Source: Dichloromethanomonas sp964477085
GTDB lineage: Bacteria > Bacillota > Desulfitobacteriia > Desulfitobacteriales > Syntrophobotulaceae
Length of the DNA stretch: 46,874 nucleotides
Direction of reading: 5' to 3'
Assembly: GCA_964477085.1 (NCBI GenBank)
Contig: CAYZDF010000018.1
Location: 1 to 46,874 of the forward strand
The notes beneath the pieces are model-generated. The model was not told the origin of the DNA. It saw only the letters and a program-made list of their open reading frames with translations, and made no database searches. Below are positions 26,587 to 33,464 of this stretch, piece after piece. How positions within the stretch are numbered: the first letter of the stretch is position 1; every line of letters starts with the position of its first letter. The translations under genes and the position numbers were made by a program.

Positions 26587-26787
26587 ATGCCTAAAATGAA
26601 AACACATCGTGGAGCTGCTAAGCGTTTCAAGAAAACTGGTACTGGCAAAGTTGTTCGCTATCATGCGTATAAAAGCCATATCCTTGAGAAAAAATCACCA
26701 AAACGCAAACGCAATCTTCGCAAATCAGCAGTCATGCATAAAACCGATGCCAAGCGCATCGAGCGTCTGATTGCCTACATGAAATAA
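26587..26787 (+). CDS. rpmI: 50S ribosomal protein L35
   Basis: The 66-residue basic protein starts PKMKTHRGAAKRFKKTGTGK and ends in R-K-S-A-V-M-H-K-T-D-A-K-R, the full bL35 pattern. It lies 23 bases after infC with a GGGGG-containing ribosome-binding site. Confidence 0.97.
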   Translation: MPKMKTHRGAAKRFKKTGTGKVVRYHAYKSHILEKKSPKRKRNLRKSAVMHKTDAKRIERLIAYMK

Positions 26788-26836
26788 GTATTTAATATAT
26801 AAGACATTTGATTAACACTTTAAGGAGGTCGTTCAG

Positions 26837-27223
26837 ATGGCCCGTGTAAAAAGAGGCGTCAGAGCGCATCAGCGCCATAAAAAAATACTGAAGTTAGCAA
26901 GAGGTTATAGAGGTCGTAAGAGCAAACTGTTTAAAATGGCTAAACAGCAGGTTGTCCGCTCCATGGCATTTGCTTATGCTCATCGCAAACAGAGAAGACG
27001 TGATTTCCGCAGACTTTGGATCACAAGGATTAATGCTGCTGCCAGAATGAATAATATTACGTACAACAGATTAATGTATGGCCTGAAATTAGCTGGTGTA
27101 AACATTAATCGTAAGATGATGGCTGATCTCGCTGTCAATGATCCTGCTGCTTTCACAAAACTAGTTGAAACAGCTAAAGAGAGAATTCAAAATGGCAGCT
27201 CTGCTGTACAGGCTAACGCTTAA
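26837..27223 (+). CDS. rplT: 50S ribosomal protein L20
   Basis: The 128-residue protein starts MARVKRGVRAHQRHKKILK and carries R-G-R-K-S-K-L-F and RRRDFRRLWITRINAA, diagnostic of bL20. It is about ten residues longer than usual because of a C-terminal tail (IQNGSSAVQANA). L20 is both an assembly protein and the usual autoregulator of infC-rpmI-rplT through the leader upstream of infC. AAGGAGGTCG precedes the ATG. Confidence 0.97.
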   Translation: MARVKRGVRAHQRHKKILKLARGYRGRKSKLFKMAKQQVVRSMAFAYAHRKQRRRDFRRLWITRINAAARMNNITYNRLMYGLKLAGVNINRKMMADLAVNDPAAFTKLVETAKERIQNGSSAVQANA

Positions 27224-27247
27224 GTTTTAAATCGAGGATGATAAAGG

Positions 27248-27275
27248 GGAGTTCGATCATGATTGATCGGGCTCC
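27248..27275 (+). other. Hairpin between rplT and trmH-family gene
   Basis: GGAGTTCGATCA pairs with TGATCGGGCTCC (27248-27259 with 27264-27275), a 12-base stem with two U-G pairs and a TGAT loop. No T-tract follows. It ends 24 bases before the apparent start of the next gene and might act as an mRNA stability or translation element. Confidence 0.4.
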
Positions 27276-27299
27276 TATCTCTATCAGGGGGGAACGACG

Positions 27300-28121
27300 A
27301 TTATTACTTCTCTGCAGAATGAACAAGTTAAGCATGTGGTGGCCCTGCATAAAAGTAAAGGCCGGAAAGAATCCGGTGAGTACCTTATTGAGGGGAAGCG
27401 CTTTGTTAATGAGGCTTTCTTAAGGGAAGCCCCTATTAAAAGGATTTATTACAGTAAAAGTAATAACCATGATGTAGCAAATGAAGCATGGAGCAATGAT
27501 ATCAGCAGACTGATCACCCAAGCTCTAGATCTAAACATTCAGGTGGAAGAAGTCACTGATATGGTCATGAAAAAAATGAGTGCAACTGAAGAACCTCAGG
27601 GTATCCTCGCCATTATTCAACACGAAGAATTTTCTTGGGAAGATCTTAAAATTGATGATAATACCATAGTTCTTATCGTTGATGGAATTCAGGATCCAGG
27701 AAACCTGGGCACTATTCTGAGGACAGCCTTATCTGCAGATGTTAAACAGATCATATTAACCAAAGGTACGGTTGACCTTTACAATCCTAAAGTCCTCCGC
27801 AGCAGTATGGGTTCAATTTTTTCTCAAGTGATTATTTTCGAAATTGCACCAGAAGAAATAGTAAATTTTTGCAAAAAAAATAACGTATCATTATCGGTTT
27901 CTTCCATGGAAGGTCATTCAATTTTTGCAAACAGTACTTGTGTTTTTTATCCTTTAGCTTTGGTAATAGGAAATGAAGCAATCGGTCCTTCAACGCTCAT
28001 CAAAGAAAATGCCGAACAAAAGTATTCTATTCCAATGTTTAACAGCGTTGAGTCACTTAATGCAGCGATGGCTGCCGGTATTTTCCTTTATGAACTGCGT
28101 AGACAAAAGGGATTCTTGTAA
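27300..28121 (+). CDS. TrmH/SpoU-family RNA 2'-O-methyltransferase, apparent ATT start
   Basis: The SPOUT-fold enzyme shows the SpoU motifs: DGIQDPGNLGTILRTA (motif 1), LVIGNEAIGPS (motif 2) and SVESLNAAMAAGIFLYELRRQ (motif 3). It would methylate a ribose in rRNA or tRNA. The conserved N terminus T-S-L-Q-N-E-Q-V-K-H-V-V-A-L-H-K-S-K lies upstream of the first standard start (GTG 27336). No ATG, GTG or TTG occurs between the upstream stop (27264) and 27336. AGGGGGG (27286-27292) is 7 bases before ATT at 27300, so translation may begin there with M-I-T-S-L-Q. It is typically found between rplT and pheS in Clostridia. Confidence 0.88.
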   Translation: MITSLQNEQVKHVVALHKSKGRKESGEYLIEGKRFVNEAFLREAPIKRIYYSKSNNHDVANEAWSNDISRLITQALDLNIQVEEVTDMVMKKMSATEEPQGILAIIQHEEFSWEDLKIDDNTIVLIVDGIQDPGNLGTILRTALSADVKQIILTKGTVDLYNPKVLRSSMGSIFSQVIIFEIAPEEIVNFCKKNNVSLSVSSMEGHSIFANSTCVFYPLALVIGNEAIGPSTLIKENAEQKYSIPMFNSVESLNAAMAAGIFLYELRRQKGFL

Positions 28122-28144
28122 AATAAAAAGTAAAATGATATAAT
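28116..28144 (+). promoter_or_regulatory. Promoter upstream of yqzL and the pheST leader
   Basis: TTGTAA (28116-28121) and TATAAT (28139-28144) have a 17-base spacer. The -35 overlaps the stop codon of the preceding methyltransferase gene. Confidence 0.6.
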
Positions 28145-28210
28145 GCTGAACAAGCAAAATAACTTAATATTTTGTTTTGAACCAATGCCGAAGAAAGGTG
28201 GGGCTTAAAA

Positions 28211-28342
28211 ATGTCAGTAGACGATTACTTTTGGAAAGCCTTTGAGGCCACTGGTTCTCCTCAGCTTTATATGATGTACAAACACAAAAACAACATGAAA
28301 TCAAATGGCGATGAACGGGATAAAAGGAATGCCAACCTTTAA
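28211..28342 (+). CDS. YqzL-like small protein
   Basis: This 43-residue frame starts with an ATG 7 bases after AAGGTGGGG. It reads S-V-D-D-Y-F-W-K-A-F-E-A-T-G-S then P-Q-L-Y-M-M-Y-K, the pattern of YqzL family proteins (tryptophan-lysine near the start, F-x-x-T-G, then an L/Y-rich helix). The family is found in spore-forming Firmicutes; its role is not known. It lies in the leader of pheS upstream of the T-box, so its short frame may also be read before the riboswitch folds. Confidence 0.65.
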   Translation: MSVDDYFWKAFEATGSPQLYMMYKHKNNMKSNGDERDKRNANL

Positions 28343-28545
28343 GGGAGGACCGACCGAAGACTGAAAGTCGGACCAGGAAGGGTATCCACCTCAATTAGGG
28401 GAGTCTTGAGGTTAAATTTTCACCCCGGAGTCAATCGGTTAGCAACCGTTATCAGCTTTCTAAGCGTAACTGGGTAATCAGTTAAATTAGGGTGGTACCG
28501 CGGGAGTTAACTCTCGTCCCTTTTTAGGGACGAGAGTTTTTTGAC
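28343..28545 (+). ncRNA. T-box riboswitch, phenylalanine-specific, upstream of pheST
   Basis: A conserved T-box sequence, AAATTAGGGTGGTACCGCG, lies at about 28484-28502. It is followed by a strong terminator: AACTCTCGTCCC (28509-28520) pairs with GGGACGAGAGTT (28527-28538) and is trailed by six Ts. In the specifier position, AAATTTTCACCCCGGAG contains TTC (Phe) at 28419-28421, followed by A just as in the Thr leader. The stem I region from about 28343 is approximate; its 5' limit may overlap the end of yqzL. Confidence 0.88.
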
Positions 28546-28731
28546 GTTCATGGATAACGGCACAGGATGTGCCTAATGTCGAATGCGTCATGGATGACAA
28601 ATGCATTCGACTAACTAATGTCGCGACGGTCAGGAGGACCTAGTGCAGCGGGGGCCATGGACGGCACATAGCTGCCGATGCCATGGAGGGCAAGGAGCGG
28701 CGGATGTTCATGGCGAAAACCATAGTTTTCG
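28545..28731 (+). repeat. Array of GGA-loop hairpins in the pheS leader (element 1)
   Basis: Directly after the T-box terminator are six small hairpins whose loops hold GGA. CGTT/AACG has loop CATGGAT (28545-28559) and GGCAC/GTGCC has AGGAT (28559-28573). GTC/GAC has ATGGAT (28587-28598), inside a 9-base outer stem (28578-28586 with 28603-28611). GGTC/GACC has AGGAG (28628-28640), GCC/GGC has ATGGAC (28654-28665) and TGCC/GGCA has ATGGAG (28679-28692). A degenerate TTC-ATGGC-GAA and a plain hairpin CGAAAAC/GTTTTCG (28714-28731) close the array. Linkers CTAATGTCG and AAGGAGCGGCG recur in element 2. The loops fit the CsrA-family site CA(N)GGA(N)G. Confidence 0.7.
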
Positions 28732-28774
28732 ACTTATTTAAAAATATTATGAGGTATTCGAAAGGGCGTTTAGT

Positions 28775-29797
28775 ATGAGGGAAGAAATTCAAAAGATTAA
28801 GCAAGAGACGTTGGAACAATTAACAAACATCTATACTTCGGAGGAACTTCAGGAGTTAAGAGTAAAGGTAATGGGTAAGAAAGGATCTCTGACTTCCCTC
28901 CTGAAACAGATGAGTAGTTTAAGTTCTGAAGAAAGACCAATATTTGGGCAGGTTATCAACGAAGTGCGTGCTCAACTGGAAGAAGCCTGGGACAGCAAAG
29001 CTAAAAACTTAGAGAAGGAAGCCCTTATAAGAAGGCTTGAAGAAGAACGTATCGATATCAGCCTGCCAGGTTATTTTGTACCCAGAGGACATCAACATCC
29101 ACTTAGTAAGGTGATTGAAGAAATTGAAGACATCTTTTTGGGGATGGGATTTACAATCGCTGAAGGACCTGAGATTGAGACAGATTATTATAATTTCGAA
29201 GCGTTAAATCTGCCTAAAGATCATCCTGCCCGTGATATGCAAGATACATTCTTTATTACTGAGGATATCCTCCTTAGGACTCAGACTTCTCCGGTCCAAG
29301 TTCGTACTATGGAAAAAATGAAGCCTCAGCTTCCTGTGAAAATCATCGCTCCGGGTAAGGTATTTAGGAATGATGATGATGCAACCCACTCTCCGATGTT
29401 CCATCAGGTAGAAGGACTCATGGTGGATAAAGGAGTTCGTATGTCTGATTTAAAAGGAATTCTTTTATATTTTTCCAAACAGATGTTCGGAGAATCCCGG
29501 GAGATCCGTTTAAGACCCAGCTTTTTCCCGTTTACGGAACCAAGTGCTGAGGTTGATGTCTCCTGTATGCTCTGTGGCGGTAGCGGCTGCAGACTCTGTA
29601 AAGGGACAGGGTGGATTGAGATTTTGGGATCGGGGATGGTTCATCCGCGCGTTTTGGAAATGGGAGGTTATGACCCCAAAGAAGTCACCGGTTTTGCTTT
29701 CGGAATGGGAGTGGAGCGGATTGCCATGTTGAAGTACGGAATAGAAGATATGCGGCTGTTGTTTGATAATGATATCCGGTTCCTGGAGCAGTTTTAA
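28775..29797 (+). CDS. pheS: Phenylalanine--tRNA ligase alpha subunit
   Basis: The 340-residue catalytic subunit charges tRNA-Phe in an alpha2-beta2 complex. An N-terminal coiled coil (~1-85) precedes the class II core with HPLSKVIEEIEDIFLGMGF, motif 2 FRNDDDATHSPMFHQVEG and motif 3 GFAFGMGVERIAMLKYG. A CMLCGGSGCRLCKGTGW insert is common in Firmicute PheS. The 5' leader contains a T-box and the GGA hairpin array. The region 28732-28774 shows only AT-rich sequence and a weak AAAGGG site. Confidence 0.97.
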   Translation: MREEIQKIKQETLEQLTNIYTSEELQELRVKVMGKKGSLTSLLKQMSSLSSEERPIFGQVINEVRAQLEEAWDSKAKNLEKEALIRRLEEERIDISLPGYFVPRGHQHPLSKVIEEIEDIFLGMGFTIAEGPEIETDYYNFEALNLPKDHPARDMQDTFFITEDILLRTQTSPVQVRTMEKMKPQLPVKIIAPGKVFRNDDDATHSPMFHQVEGLMVDKGVRMSDLKGILLYFSKQMFGESREIRLRPSFFPFTEPSAEVDVSCMLCGGSGCRLCKGTGWIEILGSGMVHPRVLEMGGYDPKEVTGFAFGMGVERIAMLKYGIEDMRLLFDNDIRFLEQF

Positions 29798-29842
29798 TCC
29801 CGGGATGTCCAACGTTTTGAAATACATTAGGAGGATTCAGTG

Positions 29843-32254
29843 ATGAGAGTAAGTATGAAGTGGCTGAAACAATACATAGACATTGATGTCCGCGCCGAAG
29901 AATTGGCTGAAATCTTAACTAGGGGCGGTGTTGAGGTAGGCGGTGTGGAACACCTCAACAAAGGATTTAAGAATATCATCATTGGTGAAATCAAAGAGAT
30001 TAAACCACACCCCGACGCAGAGAAACTTCAGATTTGTCAGGTTGATGTCGGTACCGAGGTATTAACCATTGTCACCGGTGCCACTAACATTTTGCAGGGC
30101 GATAAGATTCCTGCAGCTGTTCCCGGAGCTGTTCTCCCCGGAGGCAAGGAGATTAAACCTGCTAAGCTGCGGGGGGTACAATCCAATGGCATGCTGTGTT
30201 CCGATAAGGAATTGGAGATCGAAGCTGTGGGGCAGGACCGCAGTAAAGGCGGCATCCTAATTCTGGCCACGGACGCCCCGGTGGGAAAACCATTGGAAGA
30301 GTACTTGGAACTGGATGATGATGTACTGGAATTGGAGCTTTATCCAAACCGTCCGGACTGCCTGTCCATGGTCAATGTAGCCAGGGAAGTCGGGACACTT
30401 CTCGGGATCAAGCCTACCGTGCCGGAATGGGCGCAAGGTGAGATTCCAGCCTGGCCAGAAGATGTCAAGCAAAAGGTGGAGATTGAAAATCCGGAGCTTT
30501 CCTGGCGCTATGCTGCGCTCATAGTGGAAGATGTTGTGATCAACCCTTCGCCGCTTTGGATGCAGAACAGACTCAGAGCGGCTGGGATTCGCCCGATCAG
30601 CAATATCGTCGATATTACCAACTACTGTATGCTGGAAATGGGACAACCTCTCCATGCTTTTGACAAGGATAAACTCAGCGGTACTGTCCGGGTCAGACTG
30701 GCCGAAGAAGGGGAAAAAATCGTCAGCCTGGATGGTACAGAGAGAAAATTAGAAACCGATATGCTGGTCATCGCCGATGATAATGGACCTGTAGCCATCG
30801 CCGGTGTCATGGGAGGACTAGAAAGCGAAGTAACCGATCAGACCACCAAAATCCTTTTTGAATCCGCTCATTTTCTGGGATCAAGCGTGCGCCGGACCAG
30901 CCGAAAGCTGGGCTTGCGTTCGGAATCTTCCAGCCGCTTTGAAAAAGGGGTTAACCCTTACTGGGCGGTTCCTACCTTAGGCCGGGTTGCCGAACTGTTA
31001 ATGGAACTGGAAGCCGGCGTTCCGATGTCATTTACGGAGAAAGTATGCCATCTGCCGGAACCTGTCAAGATTGATATCTCTCTGGAGAAGGTAAATAGGA
31101 TTTTGGGTGTGGATTATACAGAGGAAGAAATCGTCAAGGTCCTGGAGGCTCTTACCTTTGATTATGTGCAGAAAGAAAAGGGTATGTTCACGGTAAACAT
31201 TCCTTCTTACAGGCAAGACTTAAAGATTGAAGAAGATATGATTGAGGAGGTCGCCCGGGTAATCGGTTATGATCGGATTCCCACAACCTTGCCGGAGGGA
31301 GCGCAGACCCAGGGCCGGAGAAGCCCTGAACAGGCATTTCGATTAAAGCTGCGTAAAACCTTCATTAAATGCGGGATGAATGAGGTGGTATCGTATTCTT
31401 TTGGAAAAATGGAGACGGATGAAACATGGGGTTCGGCCAACGGTAATATCCCAATCCTCAATCCGCTAAGAGAAGAACTGGGAACGATGCGGACATCACT
31501 TCTTCCGGGTCTTCTGGAAATTGCTTCCCGTAACAATGCGCGCAGAAACACTGATCTTTTATTATTTGAAATCGGTAATGTCTATCTGCCGAAAGAGCTT
31601 CCTTTGAAAGCACTACCGGAAGAGGTTACCCGGATTGCCGGAATTGCCCAGGGCGGAAGTAAACGGCACTGGCTTGTTAAGCCGGTCAAGTATGATTTCT
31701 TCTATGTGAAAGGGATTTTAAGTGATATCGCCAAGGATAGTGGCATAGAATTCGAATACTGCAGGTTGGAAAATGGAAAATATCAAACGCTGCTTCATCC
31801 CGGAAGGTCGGCGGAAATTCTCATTAAAGGAGAACCGATCGGCTTTCTCGGAGAGATCTATCCGCAGCGGGATAAAGAATGGGATCTTGATCGGCCGGTC
31901 CTTTTTGAATTAGATTTTGCGACCTTATTTAAAAAGTCCGATCCGGCGATCATTGCCAAATCGTATCCCCGTTTCCCGGCGATTCAGCGCGACTTGGCAG
32001 TGGTTGTTCCACTGGAGGTACCTGCGGCTGATATCAAGAAGAGGGTATACGAACTGGGCGGCGAACTTCTGAAAGAAGTAGAACTCTTTGATGTCTACCA
32101 GGGCAAACCCGTTCCGGAAGGACATAAGAGCCTGGCTTTAACCATGCGGTACCAATCCGCAGAAAGAACTTTAAAAGACGAAGAGGTTAATACCCTGAAT
32201 TCCAATATCTTGAGCGGAATACAGCAGGAATTCGGCGCGGAGTGGCGAAAATAA
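29843..32254 (+). CDS. pheT: Phenylalanine--tRNA ligase beta subunit
   Basis: The ~803-residue protein has an N-terminal tRNA-binding (EMAP-like) domain (~40-150), B3/B4 editing domain with N-I-V-D-I-T-N-Y-C and GQPLHAFD, B5 and a catalytic-like core, and a C-terminal ferredoxin-fold anticodon-binding domain ending in MRYQSAERTLKDEEVN. Full length is normal. The ATG at 29843 lies 8 bases after AGGAGG; a GTG one codon earlier is less well spaced. It is translationally close to pheS (45-base gap). Confidence 0.97.
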   Translation: MRVSMKWLKQYIDIDVRAEELAEILTRGGVEVGGVEHLNKGFKNIIIGEIKEIKPHPDAEKLQICQVDVGTEVLTIVTGATNILQGDKIPAAVPGAVLPGGKEIKPAKLRGVQSNGMLCSDKELEIEAVGQDRSKGGILILATDAPVGKPLEEYLELDDDVLELELYPNRPDCLSMVNVAREVGTLLGIKPTVPEWAQGEIPAWPEDVKQKVEIENPELSWRYAALIVEDVVINPSPLWMQNRLRAAGIRPISNIVDITNYCMLEMGQPLHAFDKDKLSGTVRVRLAEEGEKIVSLDGTERKLETDMLVIADDNGPVAIAGVMGGLESEVTDQTTKILFESAHFLGSSVRRTSRKLGLRSESSSRFEKGVNPYWAVPTLGRVAELLMELEAGVPMSFTEKVCHLPEPVKIDISLEKVNRILGVDYTEEEIVKVLEALTFDYVQKEKGMFTVNIPSYRQDLKIEEDMIEEVARVIGYDRIPTTLPEGAQTQGRRSPEQAFRLKLRKTFIKCGMNEVVSYSFGKMETDETWGSANGNIPILNPLREELGTMRTSLLPGLLEIASRNNARRNTDLLLFEIGNVYLPKELPLKALPEEVTRIAGIAQGGSKRHWLVKPVKYDFFYVKGILSDIAKDSGIEFEYCRLENGKYQTLLHPGRSAEILIKGEPIGFLGEIYPQRDKEWDLDRPVLFELDFATLFKKSDPAIIAKSYPRFPAIQRDLAVVVPLEVPAADIKKRVYELGGELLKEVELFDVYQGKPVPEGHKSLALTMRYQSAERTLKDEEVNTLNSNILSGIQQEFGAEWRK

Positions 32255-32298
32255 GTATGAAACAGGAAAATTCTTTAGTTTGAGAGTGAGGGAAGCGA

Positions 32299-32559
32299 GT
32301 GGCTGGGGAAGAGCAAAAAGTCTCGGTACAGATATTTGGTGAACTTCATGTGATCAGGGGCAAAGGATCAGAACATTATATTAAAGGGCTGGCAGAGGAT
32401 ATCGACACCAGGATGCAGGAAATTGCTTCGAAATTTCCGCGCCTGGCGGCACATCAGGTAGCTATACTTGTGGCCCTGAACCTCGCGGATGAACTAACCA
32501 AACTGAAAGAAGAACAGAACACCGTTATGCATTTTTTAGGGGAGAATCAGGATATTTAA
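32299..32559 (+). CDS. zapA: Cell division protein ZapA
   Basis: The 86-residue protein has the ZapA pattern Q-K-V-S-V-Q-I-F-G then Y-I-K-G-L-A-E-D-I-D-T-R-M and a C-terminal coiled coil (L-A-D-E-L-T-K-L-K-E-E-Q). ZapA binds and bundles FtsZ at the division ring. It uses a GTG start with GAGGGAAG upstream and follows pheT, its usual neighbour in Firmicutes. Confidence 0.9.
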   Translation: MAGEEQKVSVQIFGELHVIRGKGSEHYIKGLAEDIDTRMQEIASKFPRLAAHQVAILVALNLADELTKLKEEQNTVMHFLGENQDI

Positions 32560-32621
32560 CCCTTAAACACATAGATCTGTAAACGGAAGTCTTATCAGCA
32601 AAAATACTCACGAAGTGGTAA

Positions 32622-32655
32622 AAACAGGCATCGCCTCAAATGATGCCTGTTTCTC
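32622..32655 (+). terminator. Intrinsic terminator after zapA
   Basis: AAACAGGCATC (32622-32632) and GATGCCTGTTT (32642-32652) form a perfect 11-base stem ending in Ts. It closes the pheST-zapA operon. Confidence 0.85.
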
Positions 32656-32696
32656 TATTTGATAGTGCTTAAATACCTCCATGATTCCATTAAGCG

Positions 32697-32885
32697 GTGG
32701 TTGAAATACTGAAGTTTCACCCTTTACTATTGTCTATGTTTTTTTGCGCATACTCTTATTTTTTGGTACAGTTAATAATAAACAATATCAATACGCAATC
32801 AGCGATCAGCAGGGATAAAGAAGCATTACGGTTGGATGAAACATTTTCGGAGCTGTGCTTGATCGATACAGAAGATAATAATTAG
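32697..32885 (+). CDS. Hypothetical small membrane protein
   Basis: A 62-residue frame starts with GTG and has one hydrophobic segment (residues ~8-29, rich in Leu, Phe and Tyr) followed by a charged tail. It ends 11 bases before the ACT-domain gene. The upstream ribosome-binding site is poor and no family is recognised. It may start at the internal ATG (32736) or be spurious. Confidence 0.35.
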   Translation: MVEILKFHPLLLSMFFCAYSYFLVQLIINNINTQSAISRDKEALRLDETFSELCLIDTEDNN

Positions 32886-32896
32886 GGGGTATTCGG

Positions 32897-33166
32897 ATGA
32901 AGGGAATTATTACGGTGGTAGGGAAAGACAAAGTCGGAATTATTTATGAGGTTACCAAGATCTTAGCAGAATACAATGTAAATGTTGAAGATATCAGCCA
33001 GACCATTCTTCAGGGGTATTTCACCATGATGATGCTGGTGAATCTGAGCAACCTGACCTGTGATTTTAATCAGCTTAAGGTTGAATTGGAGAATTTGGAG
33101 AAGAGAATCGGAATTTCGGTCAAGATTCAGCGGGAAGAGATTTTTAATTATATGCATGGGATTTAG
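32897..33166 (+). CDS. ACT-domain protein (UPF0237 family)
   Basis: The 89-residue protein is a single ACT domain: ITVVGKDKVGIIYEVTKILA, then N-V-N-V-E-D-I-S-Q-T-I-L, then the beta-strand G-Y-F-T-M-M-M-L-V. ACT domains bind small ligands, often amino acids, as regulators. It is normally followed directly by a DUF711/UPF0210 gene, as here, apart from an intervening repeat element. GGGGG serves as ribosome-binding site. Confidence 0.9.
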   Translation: MKGIITVVGKDKVGIIYEVTKILAEYNVNVEDISQTILQGYFTMMMLVNLSNLTCDFNQLKVELENLEKRIGISVKIQREEIFNYMHGI

Positions 33167-33270
33167 GGCGCCCTCATTTCTTTTGGGTCTTTTAAGCCTT
33201 TAAGTAGGTATATGTAGTGTCTATAAATCTGGGGCTGGTCAGGGTGCCCCAATTCCGCTTTCGGCAATAG

Positions 33271-33333
33271 AGCCCTCCATGGCTCGTCGCTCTTTGCCAT
33301 CCATGGCACCGCGACATTAGGCCATCCATGGCC
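33271..33333 (-). repeat. Array of GGA-loop hairpins, antisense between ACT and DUF711 genes (element 2)
   Basis: Read on the minus strand, three hairpins occur in a row. GGCC-ATGGAT-GGCC (33333-33320) is followed by linker TAATGTCGCGG. TGCC-ATGGAT-GGCA (33308-33295) is followed by linker AAGAGCGACG. AGCC-ATGGAG-GGCT is at 33284-33271. All loops are A-T-G-G-A-N, the hexaloop form of the CsrA/RsmE site. The linkers match those of element 1 (CTAATGTCG; AAGGAGCGGCG). The complementary strand has ATCCAT loops, so the GGA reading is minus-strand specific. The rest of 33167-33464 holds a GGGGC/GCCCC hairpin (33231-33250) and a CACC/GGTG hairpin (33385-33399), and no gene. Confidence 0.7.
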
Positions 33334-33464
33334 GTTAAAAAACCGCGCTCCGCCTCCGTGCTTTGCTTGAAGCCGGAACTGTGGCACCTGGACCTGGTGT
33401 GGAGTATATTACGGGAGTCTGAGATAGATATTTATAAAAAAATTAAGCAATTTAGGAGGGTATT

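Noticed and set aside
27238..27423. 61-residue frame overlapping the start of the TrmH-family gene
   Set aside because: It runs out of frame with the conserved SpoU protein and shows no family pattern; the other frame is clearly coding.
33385..33399. CACC/GGTG hairpin with GGA in its plus-strand loop near element 2
   Set aside because: The sequence is nearly palindromic, the loop does not fit A(N)GGA(N), and it is on the opposite strand from the array.
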